Shown here in pieces: positions 24,287 to 33,552 of a stretch of 64,000 nucleotides of DNA. Each line of letters opens with the position of its first letter. Positions within the stretch are counted from its first letter, which is position 1. The translations under genes were made by a program, and so were the position numbers. The stretch is from Paenibacillus sp. PL91. Lineage in GTDB: Bacteria; Bacillota; Bacilli; Paenibacillales; Paenibacillaceae. Where the stretch lies: NCBI RefSeq assembly GCF_012935325.2, contig NZ_JABBYG020000005.1:394625-458624 (forward strand), in the 5' to 3' direction. Under the pieces are notes generated by a model. That model saw only the letters and a list, made by a program, of their open reading frames with translations. It did not search any database and was not told the DNA's origin.

Positions 24287-25182
24287 ACGGATATAAGCTG
24301 ACCTTAAGCCGGAAGCGTTCGCTGCTGGGCTTCGCCTTTGTCGCGCCTTGGCTCTTTGGCTTTGTGTTTATGTTTGCAACGCCGCTTATCCAATCGATCA
24401 AATTTAGCTTAAGCAAATTGACGGTTGCCCCGGCGGGCTATGAGCTCGAGTACGTTGGCTTGTCCAATTTCAAGGAAGCGTTGTTCATCGATGCGAACTT
24501 CAACCGGATATTAACACAATCGATTACGGAAATGGCATTAAACGTGCCGATGATTTTATTTTTCAGCCTCTTCTCGGCAACGTTGCTGAACCAGAAGTTC
24601 CGGGGCCGAATTATCGCGCGCGCCATCTTTTTTCTTCCGGTCATTCTCGCCTCGAACGCGATCTCGGCAGCCGAGTCGGCAGGACTTATTAATCTGGTTG
24701 GCGATGCGAGCGTCGTGAATGAGATGGGCAGCGAATCTTCGGATTACAACATTATGTCGATGGTCATGATGCTCAGCGAGGTTGGCTTGCCGCTCTCTTT
24801 CATCGATTACATTATTGAGGCCATTACGCGAATCTATGAAATTATAACGAGCTCCGGCGTGCAAATTCTTATTTTTTTAGCCGCGCTGCAGTCCGTGCCC
24901 GGATCGATGTATGAGGTCGCGAAGATGGAAGGGGCTACGGCGTATGAATCCTTTTGGAAAATTACGTTCCCGATGGTTAGCCCGCTTATACTGACCAATG
25001 TCATTTATACGATTATTGACTCCTTTACGGGCAGCGCCGTTACCGACATGATTTTTACGACAGCGTTCAAAACGCAGAACTTCGGTCTAAGCTCCGCGAT
25101 GTCATGGGTTTATACGCTAATCGTCAGCATGGTCTTGCTTGTAATCGGCGTCGTTCTATCAAGAAGAGTCCACTACAACTAA
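24283..25182 (+). CDS. Sugar ABC transporter permease (MalF type), pair 2
   Basis: A 299-residue permease. It has an N-terminal RKRSLLGFAFVAPWLFGFVF helix, six membrane spans and an EAA loop (YEVAKMEGATAYESFWKITFP). It carries a longer loop between helices around residues 125-160. It overlaps the DUF5696 gene by 4 bases (ATGA) and is followed 26 bases later by its partner. The binding protein at 13352 or the large one at 14848 presumably serves this pair; which goes with which cannot be told. Confidence 0.92.
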   Translation: MNGYKLTLSRKRSLLGFAFVAPWLFGFVFMFATPLIQSIKFSLSKLTVAPAGYELEYVGLSNFKEALFIDANFNRILTQSITEMALNVPMILFFSLFSATLLNQKFRGRIIARAIFFLPVILASNAISAAESAGLINLVGDASVVNEMGSESSDYNIMSMVMMLSEVGLPLSFIDYIIEAITRIYEIITSSGVQILIFLAALQSVPGSMYEVAKMEGATAYESFWKITFPMVSPLILTNVIYTIIDSFTGSAVTDMIFTTAFKTQNFGLSSAMSWVYTLIVSMVLLVIGVVLSRRVHYN

Positions 25183-25208
25183 GTATCTAGCAAAGGAGGA
25201 AACAGCTT

Positions 25209-26210
25209 ATGGAAGCTTCTCAGGCCGTGCGCAATGAGGAGAATAAGTATCGGATGCAAAAAGCGAGAAACAAAACGGTCGACCTGCTCTATTCGATCTT
25301 TCGGTATGCGCTTGTGATCGGGATATCGTTCATTATTATTTATCCGCTGCTGATGAAATTTTCAGTCGCCTTCAAAGCCAAAGAGGATATATACAATCCG
25401 ACGATCTACATGGTGCCCGTTCATTTTACGCTCGATAACATCAAGATGGCGATGGAGATTTTGAACTATTTCCCGCTGCTCGGCAACACGCTGCTTTTTG
25501 TTGTCGTAACGACCGTGCTGACAGCCGCCTCCTGCGCCCTTGCCGGGTACGGGTTTGCGCGCTTCTCATTCCCGGGCAGCAATGTGCTGTTCGCGCTCGT
25601 CATCTTGACGATCCTTATTCCGACGAGCACGCTGATGGTGCCGATGTACCTTCATTTCAGAAGCTTTGACCTGCTGGGGCTCGTGAAGCTTTTTACGGGA
25701 AAAGACGGCGTGAATCTATTGAATACGTATTGGCCCTCCGTCATTACCTCGGCGACCGCGATCGGGCTGAAGGCAGGATTGTTTATCTATATCTTCCGCC
25801 AGTTCTTTAAAGGGATGCCGAAGGAAATTGAGGAAGCGGCGCTCATCGATGGCGCTGGAGGGGTAAAGACCTTTCTGCGCATTATGCTGCCGAACGCGGT
25901 GCCGCCTATGCTGACGGTCGTATTGTTTTGTTTCGTCTGGCAGTATAACGACACCTTCTTCACATCGCTGTTCATGAGCGAGACGCAGCTGATGCCGCTG
26001 AAGGTCGCTTCATTATCCGCCCAGGCGAATCAGCTCATTCCGCTCTTGCTTGGCGTTGGAAGCGGCGCAAACGTGAAGGCCGATCCGAACCATGTGGCCA
26101 TGATTATTGACACTGGCATTTTGCTCGCCATTATCCCGCTCATTTTGCTGTATTTGCTCGTTCAGCGTTACTTTGTGGAGAGCGTCGAGCGCAGCGGCAT
26201 TATCGGCTAG
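25209..26210 (+). CDS. Sugar ABC transporter permease (MalG type), pair 2
   Basis: A 333-residue permease with an unusually long cytosolic N-terminus (about 30 residues), six helices and the EAA loop (IEEAALIDGAGGVKTFLRIMLP). AAAGGAGG precedes the ATG. It completes the second channel of the mannan locus and is followed directly by the intracellular degradation genes. Confidence 0.92.
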   Translation: MEASQAVRNEENKYRMQKARNKTVDLLYSIFRYALVIGISFIIIYPLLMKFSVAFKAKEDIYNPTIYMVPVHFTLDNIKMAMEILNYFPLLGNTLLFVVVTTVLTAASCALAGYGFARFSFPGSNVLFALVILTILIPTSTLMVPMYLHFRSFDLLGLVKLFTGKDGVNLLNTYWPSVITSATAIGLKAGLFIYIFRQFFKGMPKEIEEAALIDGAGGVKTFLRIMLPNAVPPMLTVVLFCFVWQYNDTFFTSLFMSETQLMPLKVASLSAQANQLIPLLLGVGSGANVKADPNHVAMIIDTGILLAIIPLILLYLLVQRYFVESVERSGIIG

Positions 26211-26273
26211 CAGCCTGATTCATAAGGTCTTTCAAATATAAATAGACTGTAACAAGAATGGGAGAGACCATAG

Positions 26274-27308
26274 ATGTGGAATGTAGAGCAGAAGTCAGCA
26301 TTTAAAGTGGAGCCGAAGCTCATTAATCCAAATGCGGATGATAACGCCAAAAGGCTGATGACGTATTTGTGCGACATCTATGGAACCCGGATATTGACCG
26401 GGCAGCAAATCGGCGTAGTGTCGACACCTGAGCTTGATATTTTACATGAGGTTACTGGGAAATGCCCAGCCGTTTATGGGTTTGATTTCATGAACTATTC
26501 ACCGTCGCGAACGGAGCGAGGGGCAACATGCTCCGATACGGACATTGCCATCGATTGGTGGCAAAGCGGCGGTATCGTAACCTTCTGCTGGCACTGGAAT
26601 GCCCCTAAGGATTTGATCGATTTGCCGCCGGACCGAACATGGGGCAGCGGCTTCTATACGAAGGCGACGACCTTTGACGTGAAGAAAGCGATGGACGATG
26701 AGGAGTCGGAGGATTACCAGCTGCTTATTAGAGACATTGACGCAATTGCTGCTGAGCTTGCGCGGCTTCAAGCTGCTGGCGTGCCCGTGTTATGGAGACC
26801 GCTGCATGAAGCGTCGGGAGGCTGGTTTTGGTGGGGAGCGAAGGGGGCTGACCCGTGCATTCGGCTTTGGAAGCTGATGTATGACCGGATGACGAACTTG
26901 CATAAGCTCAATCATTTGATCTGGGTGTGGAATGGCCAGCACGCAGACTGGTATCCGGGTGATGAGTACGTCGATATTATCGGCGAGGATATTTATCCTC
27001 CCGAGCGAAATTACGAGTCTCAGATGGAGAGGTTTGCCGCGGCGAAGTCCTATACGAAAATGAACAAAATCATCACCTTGTCGGAAAATGGTGCGATACC
27101 TGACCCTGATTTGATGCTAAAGGATAATGCGCTATGGGCATGGAATTGTACATGGTATGGCGAATTTGTCTACGATACGATAGATGGCCGCAGAGTATAT
27201 GCCGAGAAGCATACGGAGAGGGAGCAGCTGATCAAATTTTACAATCACCCTTTCTCTCTTACAAAGGATGAGCTGCCAAATCTTAAGAGCTATAAGCTGC
27301 GAGAGTAA
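26274..27308 (+). CDS. Cytoplasmic GH26 beta-mannanase / manno-oligosaccharide hydrolase
   Basis: 344 residues with no signal peptide, so it should act in the cytosol on imported manno-oligosaccharides. The GH26 signature is clear: acid/base Glu179 in RPLHEASGGWFWWG and nucleophile Glu271 in ITLSENGAIP; the WVWNGQHADWYPGD and VDIIGEDIYPP motifs also fit. GGGAGAG precedes ATG 26274. It is the first of four degradation genes. It resembles the GH26 domain two genes downstream closely enough in motifs to suggest duplication, with one copy later given an anchor and a binding module. Confidence 0.92.
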   Translation: MWNVEQKSAFKVEPKLINPNADDNAKRLMTYLCDIYGTRILTGQQIGVVSTPELDILHEVTGKCPAVYGFDFMNYSPSRTERGATCSDTDIAIDWWQSGGIVTFCWHWNAPKDLIDLPPDRTWGSGFYTKATTFDVKKAMDDEESEDYQLLIRDIDAIAAELARLQAAGVPVLWRPLHEASGGWFWWGAKGADPCIRLWKLMYDRMTNLHKLNHLIWVWNGQHADWYPGDEYVDIIGEDIYPPERNYESQMERFAAAKSYTKMNKIITLSENGAIPDPDLMLKDNALWAWNCTWYGEFVYDTIDGRRVYAEKHTEREQLIKFYNHPFSLTKDELPNLKSYKLRE

Positions 27309-27353
27309 CGTATAGCAGCAAAGCCTAAACCTTTATCGAGGAGTGCGTTATCC

Positions 27354-28448
27354 ATGACGTTGTCGATTTGGAACCACAGAAACAAGCTGCAGCGTACGCG
27401 GCAAAAAATCGAGGAGGGGCGCCTGACGGTCGGCTTTATCGGCGGCTCCATCACCGATGCCAGGCCGCGCCACAATTGGCCGGAGCCGGTTATCGGCTGG
27501 CTCGCGGAGCAATATCCAAACACGCGTATTACGGTTGAGAATGCAGCTATCGGAGCAACCGGCAGCGATTTGGCAGCTTTCCGCGCCAAGCGTGACTTGA
27601 CCGATCCGGATTGCGATCTCGTGTTTATCGAATATGCGGTTAATGATGAGAATGAGCCAACTATGAAGCGCAATCGTACGAGAGAAGGTTTAATTAGGCA
27701 GCTGCTCGCCGCAGGTAGGCGCGACATAGTTATCGTATATACGTACTCGCAAAATATGTATGATGCGATGCAGTCGGGTGCGGTACCCGATACGATAAGC
27801 GAATTTGAACGTATTGCTGAATACTATCAGATTGGGTCGGTATGGATGGGCCTATATGCTTTCGAGGAGGTCAAGAAAGGCAGGCTGCGCTTTGAAGAGT
27901 GGCTGCCGGATGGACTTCACCCGACGAGCAGAGGAAGCTTAAGCTATGGCCAAAGCGTCATCGCGTATCTGACAAAGGAATTAATGGAATCGGATACGAA
28001 GGAAGCTAGGCAGGAAGCAAGTCTTCCAGAGCCTCTTGATGTTAAGTGCTGGGACGATGTGTATGCCCTTTCCTTCGATCAAGTGCAGACGAGCGGCCCT
28101 TGGGCCGTACGCAGATGGCCTCACCTAGAATGGATCGATCATGTTTTGGAGACTTCGGCTGTCGGAGCGGGTCTTTCGTTCTCTTTCGAGGGAAGAGGCC
28201 TCGCGCTTGGCTTCGACTTTGGCAGAAGCTCCGCAGAGTTTCGGTATCGAATAGACGGAGGTGAATGGCTGACCTCGGAGCGAGAGCGTCCGTCGTGGTT
28301 GGCGGAGGACGGCTGGTATCGGCTTAGCTGCTTTGGAGACGATTGGGCCGGTGGCTCTCATCGCTTCGAGCTTGAGGTGATACATGGCAATCGCGCCAAT
28401 TGTACAGGCACCAATTTTCGATTGGCGAAGGTAGGCATTATACGGTGA
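27354..28448 (+). CDS. SGNH/GDSL esterase, probable manno-oligosaccharide deacetylase
   Basis: 364 residues, no signal peptide. The N-terminal two thirds is an SGNH hydrolase. Block I is GFIGGSIT with the Ser nucleophile, a Gly/Asn pair follows (NAAIGATGS), block III is YAVNDEN, and DGLHP holds the catalytic Asp and His. The last about 120 residues form a beta-rich accessory domain (FSFEGRGLALGFDFG). Its place between two GH26 genes suggests removal of acetyl groups from acetylated manno-oligosaccharides; the substrate is inferred. It overlaps the following gene by 4 bases (GTGA). Confidence 0.82.
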   Translation: MTLSIWNHRNKLQRTRQKIEEGRLTVGFIGGSITDARPRHNWPEPVIGWLAEQYPNTRITVENAAIGATGSDLAAFRAKRDLTDPDCDLVFIEYAVNDENEPTMKRNRTREGLIRQLLAAGRRDIVIVYTYSQNMYDAMQSGAVPDTISEFERIAEYYQIGSVWMGLYAFEEVKKGRLRFEEWLPDGLHPTSRGSLSYGQSVIAYLTKELMESDTKEARQEASLPEPLDVKCWDDVYALSFDQVQTSGPWAVRRWPHLEWIDHVLETSAVGAGLSFSFEGRGLALGFDFGRSSAEFRYRIDGGEWLTSERERPSWLAEDGWYRLSCFGDDWAGGSHRFELEVIHGNRANCTGTNFRLAKVGIIR

Positions 28449-29917
28449 TCATTAATAGAAAGCAAATGGTTATAGGCGCAGCAGCTGTAACCTTGCTAGC
28501 GGTTGTGGGCTCGGGCTTCTGGTTTGGACTAGCCTTCAACGCAAAAAAGGAACCGCCATTCGCCATTTATGAGGCGGAGGATGGGCAGCTAAGCGGAACG
28601 AACGTTTCGCAAGGAGCTGACGGGTTCTCCGGCTCTGGCTTCGTGACCGGCTTTACTGATGAGGACGATCTGCTCATGATTGAAGCTGAAGCGCCAAAAA
28701 CAGCGCTTTACGATGTGTGGGTCAGCTATCGTGCTCCAAATGGAAATAAAGTGGCGGGTCTCTCGTTAAACGATAATCCGCACGGCGATTTGGCATTGGA
28801 GTCTAACCAATCATTTATAGAGCTTAAGGCGGGAAAAATGCTCCTAAACAAGGGCGTAAACCGTATTAGTCTTACGCGCGGCTGGGGCTACTACGATATC
28901 GACTATATCAAATTGCAAAAAACGAAGCCGGCAGCAAAGCATAAAGTTGCCAATCGATTAGTTAATCCAAATGCTTCTGCGGAAGCGAAGCAGCTAATGA
29001 ATTATTTGGTGAAAAGCTACGGGAAGTCGATGCTATCAGGTCAGACGGAGCTTGAAAACGTAGACTGGATTGAGAAGAAGACCGGCAAGAAACCGGCAAT
29101 GGTCGGATTTGACCTAATTGATTACTCACCTACAAGAGCTGAGCATGGAGCCATTTCGTATGAAGTGGAGAAGGCGCTGGGATGGCATAAGCAGGGGGGC
29201 ATTACAACTTTCCTCTGGCATTGGAATGCCCCTTCCGGCGTAATGGACGAGAAGGGAAAAGAGTGGTGGCGGGGCTTTTATACCGATTCGGTAACCTTTG
29301 ATTTGGAGCAAACGTTAAGCCATCACGAATCGGTGGATTACAAGCTTCTACTATCGGATATCGATGTCATTGCGGAGCAGCTCAAAAGATTAAATGATGC
29401 GAAGGTACCCGTGCTGTTCAGGCCGCTGCATGAAGCGGAGGGCGGATGGTTCTGGTGGGGAGCGAAAGGGCCTGAACCGGCGAAAGAGCTTTACCGGCTA
29501 TTGTATGATCGGCTCGTCAACAAGCATGGACTGAACAATTTGATTTGGGTGTGGAATTCTGTGCAGCCGGAATGGTATCCTGGTGACGATGTGGTTGATA
29601 TCGTAAGCGTGGACAGCTATCCGCCGCCAGGTGATCATTCACCGGTTAGCAATCACTTTGATAACCTCGTTGCGCTCGTCAATGACAAAAAGCTGGTAGC
29701 TTTAACCGAAAACGGTTCAATCCCCGATCCGGATCTAATGAAAGCCTATGGAGCGAATTGGAGCTGGTTCGTCACTTGGGAAGGTGAATATTTGACCGGA
29801 GGGAAGCATAACAGCGAGCAGATTTTAAACAAAATATACAATCATCCAGACGTTATAACACTTGACGAACTGCCAAACTTATTCGGAATGAAAAAAGATG
29901 CAGAGATAGAAGAGTGA
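28445..29917 (+). CDS. Membrane-anchored GH26 beta-mannanase with CBM35-like module
   Basis: 490 residues. An N-terminal helix (about 8-30) has no lipobox Cys or clear cleavage site and probably anchors the enzyme outside the membrane. A CBM35-like domain (about 41-155, starting IYEAEDGQL and ending IDYIKLQK) precedes the GH26 domain. Acid/base is Glu330 in RPLHEAEGGWFWWG and nucleophile Glu422 in ALTENGSIP. Start GTG 28445 overlaps the esterase stop and has AAGGTAGG 10 bases upstream; the longer frame from 28400 would overlap more and has no site. It would trim mannan chains at the membrane next to the transporters. Confidence 0.9.
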   Translation: MIINRKQMVIGAAAVTLLAVVGSGFWFGLAFNAKKEPPFAIYEAEDGQLSGTNVSQGADGFSGSGFVTGFTDEDDLLMIEAEAPKTALYDVWVSYRAPNGNKVAGLSLNDNPHGDLALESNQSFIELKAGKMLLNKGVNRISLTRGWGYYDIDYIKLQKTKPAAKHKVANRLVNPNASAEAKQLMNYLVKSYGKSMLSGQTELENVDWIEKKTGKKPAMVGFDLIDYSPTRAEHGAISYEVEKALGWHKQGGITTFLWHWNAPSGVMDEKGKEWWRGFYTDSVTFDLEQTLSHHESVDYKLLLSDIDVIAEQLKRLNDAKVPVLFRPLHEAEGGWFWWGAKGPEPAKELYRLLYDRLVNKHGLNNLIWVWNSVQPEWYPGDDVVDIVSVDSYPPPGDHSPVSNHFDNLVALVNDKKLVALTENGSIPDPDLMKAYGANWSWFVTWEGEYLTGGKHNSEQILNKIYNHPDVITLDELPNLFGMKKDAEIEE

Positions 29918-29954
29918 CAAGCGATAGGAAGACATAACCCTTCAGGAGGACGAC

Positions 29955-32516
29955 ATGAGAGAAACAAAACAAGTGCTGAACAATTGGAAATTTAAGGCGT
30001 GCAAGGATAATGAGTGGTTGGAGGCAATCGTTCCGGGCTGCGTACATACAGACCTGCTGCGAAATGGCGTCATCAAAGATCCTTTCTATGCGACTAATGA
30101 GCATGATTTGCAATGGATCGACAAAATCGATTGGGAATATGAAGCGCGCTTTGACGTGGAAGAGCAGCTATATAAAGCCTCTTCGCTTGAGCTGGTATTC
30201 GATGGCCTCGATACGTATGCAGACGTCTATGTGAACGGCAAGCATGTGTTGTCCGCCGATAATATGTTTAGAACGTGGAAGGCAGATGTAAAATCGGTTG
30301 TGACGGCTAAAGCCAATATTTTGCTGATCAAATTCCGCTCGCCCGTCCAAGAGGATTTGCCGAAAATCGAGAAGCTGGGCTATAATCTGCCGGCTTCGAA
30401 TGATCAATCTGAGCTCGGAGGGCTTGGCGCGCAGAAGATTAGCATTTTCGCAAGAAAAGCGCCTTATCATTATGGTTGGGATTGGGGCCCGAGGTTCGTC
30501 ACTAGCGGCATTTGGCGCGAAGCTAGGCTCGAGGGCTGGTCTGACATCAAAATAAATGACGTTTATGTTAAGCAGGACCAGGTTTCGGCATCGGAAGCTA
30601 GCCTAACGGTTAGCGTAGAAATAGAATCAGAGCACGCGTGGAGCGGCTTGGTGAGACTGGGCGCGGACGGCCAAGCGTGGGAGCAAGAGGCTCATTTGGC
30701 AGAGGGCGTTAATGTCATTGAGATGCCAATCGTTATCGAGCAGCCGAAGCTATGGTGGAGCAGAGGACTTGGCGATGCCCATTTGTACACCTTTACAGCA
30801 GAGCTGCTGCATGAAGAGAAGTCAATCGCAGCCAAATCCGTACGCACCGGCTTGCGCTCTGTTCGCTTAGTAAGAGACAAGGATGCGGTAGGGGCAACCT
30901 TTTATTTTGAGCTTAACGGTGTGCCTGTATTTGCGAAAGGCGCCAACCATATTCCGAATGACAGCTTCATTACGGAAGTGACGGATGAGCGCTACAGGCA
31001 TGAAATCGTTACGGCAGCGGAATCCAATATGAATATGCTTCGGGTGTGGGGCGGCGGCATATACGAGCAGTCAGTATTTTACGAGCTATGCGATGAGTAC
31101 GGCATATTGGTGTGGCAGGACTTTATGTTCGCATGCAGCATGTATCCCGGCGACAAGGCATTCCTCGATAATGTTCGCATGGAAGCGGAAGAGAACGTGA
31201 AGCGTCTGCGCAATCACCCTTCTATCGTGCTGTGGTGCGGCAATAACGAGATTGATTCCGCTTGGGCGCAGTATGACGAGAATGGCGGCTGGGGCTGGAA
31301 GAAGGATTATACGCAGGAGCAGCGTGCCGTTATATGGGCAGACTACGAGACTATATTCCATGACATTTTAGCCGACGCGGTTACGGCGCATGCGCCGGGA
31401 ACACAATATTGGCCGTCTTCACCGCTAATCTCGCTTTCGGGAGACATTAACCAGCATGCGCATCCGCTCTCCACCGAGGGAGATGTCCATTATTGGGGTG
31501 TTTGGCATGCGGTTGAGCCGTTCGAGAACTACAATGTCAAAATCGGTCGCTTCATGAGCGAATACGGCTTCCAGTCGTTTCCTGAATATGATACGGTCAT
31601 GACGTTTGCGACGGAGCAGGATTTGGCGCTTGATTCAAAGGTTATGCGGGCGCATCAGAAGAACGGCGACGGCAATCGTCTCATTAAGGAATACATGGAT
31701 ATTTATATGAACGAGCCGAAGGATTTCAGCTCCTTCCTCTATATGAGCCAAGTATTGCAGGCTGAGGCAATGAAGATGGCGATTGAAGCGCATAGACGCA
31801 GCATGCCGTATTGCATGGGGACGCTTTACTGGCAAATGAACGATTGCTGGCCGGTTGCCTCTTGGGCTGGCGTGGATTATTACGGCAAGTGGAAAGCGAT
31901 GCAGTATTATGCCAAAAGAAGCTTTGCCGACACGCTGCTATCGTTTGACAAAACGGATGACGGTAAGGTTAACGTGCATGTTGTAACCGATTTGCTTGCG
32001 CCGATTTCCGGGGACCTTCGGTTGACGCTGTACGATTTTGCCGGCACTTTGATCAAGCAGGTGTCGAGCAAGGTTGAAGTGGCGGGCAATAGTGCGGCTA
32101 TCGTCAGCTCAATTAATGAGCAGGAGTGGCTGGATGGCCATGAGGCAGGCAGCATTGTATTGTACGCAGAGCTTGAGCAGGACGGCCGGCTAGTGGATAG
32201 CAAAGCGTATTATTTCGTCAAGGCGAAGGAGCAGAAGCTGACAGCAGGCACGATTCGCATCAACGAAGTAGAAGGCAGCAATGGCACGGCGTTCTCGCTG
32301 GAGGCGGATGCTCTGCTGAAGCAAGTGTGGCTAACTGCAGAGGGGGAAGGCATGTTCTCCGACAATTTCTTTGATCTTATCCCTGGCGTCGCGAAGACGG
32401 TAGAATTCCGTTTGCGCGAAAGCAGCGAGAAAATGAGCAAGCCGGCAGCCGCTGGCAAAGTCCAAGCGCGCTCGATGATTGATTTTTTGGCTGACAGCAG
32501 CGAAGAACAGGCATAA
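29955..32516 (+). CDS. GH2 beta-mannosidase, cytoplasmic
   Basis: 853 residues without a signal peptide, the usual length for beta-mannosidases of GH2. Sugar-binding, Ig-like and TIM-barrel domains follow in order. Acid/base is Glu432 in WCGNNEIDSA and nucleophile Glu536 in MSEYGFQSFPE; the N-terminal IVPGCVHTDLL motif is typical of beta-mannosidases. It would release mannose from the non-reducing end of oligosaccharides made by the GH26 enzymes. TCAGGAGG precedes the ATG, 37 bases after the GH26 stop. A strong terminator follows, making this the last gene of an uptake-and-degradation unit that starts near 13300. Confidence 0.95.
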   Translation: MRETKQVLNNWKFKACKDNEWLEAIVPGCVHTDLLRNGVIKDPFYATNEHDLQWIDKIDWEYEARFDVEEQLYKASSLELVFDGLDTYADVYVNGKHVLSADNMFRTWKADVKSVVTAKANILLIKFRSPVQEDLPKIEKLGYNLPASNDQSELGGLGAQKISIFARKAPYHYGWDWGPRFVTSGIWREARLEGWSDIKINDVYVKQDQVSASEASLTVSVEIESEHAWSGLVRLGADGQAWEQEAHLAEGVNVIEMPIVIEQPKLWWSRGLGDAHLYTFTAELLHEEKSIAAKSVRTGLRSVRLVRDKDAVGATFYFELNGVPVFAKGANHIPNDSFITEVTDERYRHEIVTAAESNMNMLRVWGGGIYEQSVFYELCDEYGILVWQDFMFACSMYPGDKAFLDNVRMEAEENVKRLRNHPSIVLWCGNNEIDSAWAQYDENGGWGWKKDYTQEQRAVIWADYETIFHDILADAVTAHAPGTQYWPSSPLISLSGDINQHAHPLSTEGDVHYWGVWHAVEPFENYNVKIGRFMSEYGFQSFPEYDTVMTFATEQDLALDSKVMRAHQKNGDGNRLIKEYMDIYMNEPKDFSSFLYMSQVLQAEAMKMAIEAHRRSMPYCMGTLYWQMNDCWPVASWAGVDYYGKWKAMQYYAKRSFADTLLSFDKTDDGKVNVHVVTDLLAPISGDLRLTLYDFAGTLIKQVSSKVEVAGNSAAIVSSINEQEWLDGHEAGSIVLYAELEQDGRLVDSKAYYFVKAKEQKLTAGTIRINEVEGSNGTAFSLEADALLKQVWLTAEGEGMFSDNFFDLIPGVAKTVEFRLRESSEKMSKPAAAGKVQARSMIDFLADSSEEQA

Positions 32517-32525
32517 CAAGCAACT

Positions 32526-32565
32526 AGGCGCTAGTGACCGAGCATTGGTCAGCTAGCGCCTTTTT
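32526..32565 (+). terminator. Terminator of the mannan operon
   Basis: AGGCGCTAG-TGACC / GGTCA-G-CTAGCGCCT, 14 paired bases with one bulge, then five T residues. Confidence 0.9.
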
Positions 32566-32696
32566 CTTCAGTAAAGGAACTCTTTTTTTGAGGTATTTAT
32601 AAAGTTTATAAAAAAAGGTAAGTAAGATTGCAACCTTTTATTTTGAGGCTCGTCTATGAGGAAGGAACGTTCCAAAAACTAGATGAGGTGACAACG

Positions 32697-33371
32697 ATGA
32701 CTGCAAAATTCAAACTGGTTACATTAGCCGCTACTGCTGTTCTATCCCTTTCGATCGCTGGACAAAGCTTTGCCGCGACATCAACGTTTACAGATCTTAC
32801 GAATGCAGCAGCTAAAGATAAAATTTCCTCCCTTCAAGAGAGAGGCTTGGTGAATGGCGTCAGCAGCGATCGTTTTTCCCCGGATGCAACGCTGACAGCG
32901 GCACAAGGCATTAAGCTCATTGTGAATGCTCTCGATTTGAATATGGATTTGATCCGATTTGTTAAAGAGCCTAAGGCGACGGATTATTTTGAAAAAGCGG
33001 ATAATGCCGCTTGGTACGCAGACACTTTAATCATCGCCGCGAACAATAACATGGATCTTCCCAAGGATCTTGACCCCAATCAGACTTGGACAAAAGAACA
33101 GTTTACGCATCAGCTTATTTTAGCGATTGAGCTGCACAGCAATTTGCCGATGATCAAAATCATGCCGGTTGAGATTGGCGATCAGGCTGATCTATCGATT
33201 GAATATGACGGCTCTATCCAACGCGCGCTTGCGCTTGGCATTGCTGCTCTGGATAACGAAGGCAACTTTAAACCACAGCAGAGCATTTCCCGCGCGGATG
33301 CAGCGGAGCTTATCTTTAATGCGCTAGCTTATATTGAGGCTCATCCAGCTCCTGCTCAACCATTGTCTTAA
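32697..33371 (+). CDS. Small secreted SLH-like protein
   Basis: 224 residues with a signal peptide ending QSFA-A. The mature part contains SLH-type segments: FTDLTNAAAKDKISSLQERGLVNGVSSD with DATLTAAQGIKLIVNAL at the front, and ALALGIAALDNEGNFKPQQ with SISRADAAELIFNAL at the back. A more divergent segment lies between them. SLH domains bind pyruvylated wall polymers. No catalytic domain is present, so the role is unknown. ATG 32697 follows GAGGTGAC. The leader contains the palindrome GGAACGTTCC (32664-32673), of unknown role. Confidence 0.78.
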   Translation: MTAKFKLVTLAATAVLSLSIAGQSFAATSTFTDLTNAAAKDKISSLQERGLVNGVSSDRFSPDATLTAAQGIKLIVNALDLNMDLIRFVKEPKATDYFEKADNAAWYADTLIIAANNNMDLPKDLDPNQTWTKEQFTHQLILAIELHSNLPMIKIMPVEIGDQADLSIEYDGSIQRALALGIAALDNEGNFKPQQSISRADAAELIFNALAYIEAHPAPAQPLS

Positions 33372-33389
33372 TTGCAAGTGAAGTAACGA

Positions 33390-33422
33390 GGGAGGCGCCT
33401 GTGAAGGCTGCCTTCCTTTTTT
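33390..33422 (+). terminator. Terminator after the SLH-like gene
   Basis: GGGAGGC / GCCTTCC (7 bp, one G-T pair) followed by six T residues. Confidence 0.8.
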
Positions 33423-33467
33423 CATTATGGAGTGGAAAGCGTTCATTTAAAAAGCAGAAAATTCGTT

Positions 33468-33505
33468 ATACATTAACTCTTTACTGCGCCAAAGAGTTAA
33501 TGTAT
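33468..33505. repeat. Perfect 15-bp inverted repeat upstream of hisC
   Basis: ATACATTAACTCTTT (33468-33482) and AAAGAGTTAATGTAT (33491-33505) with an 8-base spacer ACTGCGCC, 48 bases before the hisC start. It has no T run, so it is more likely an operator or message hairpin than a terminator. Confidence 0.75.
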
Positions 33506-33552
33506 TATTGTGTTAAAGTTTTTTAATTACGTCTATGAAGGTGATCCTATTA

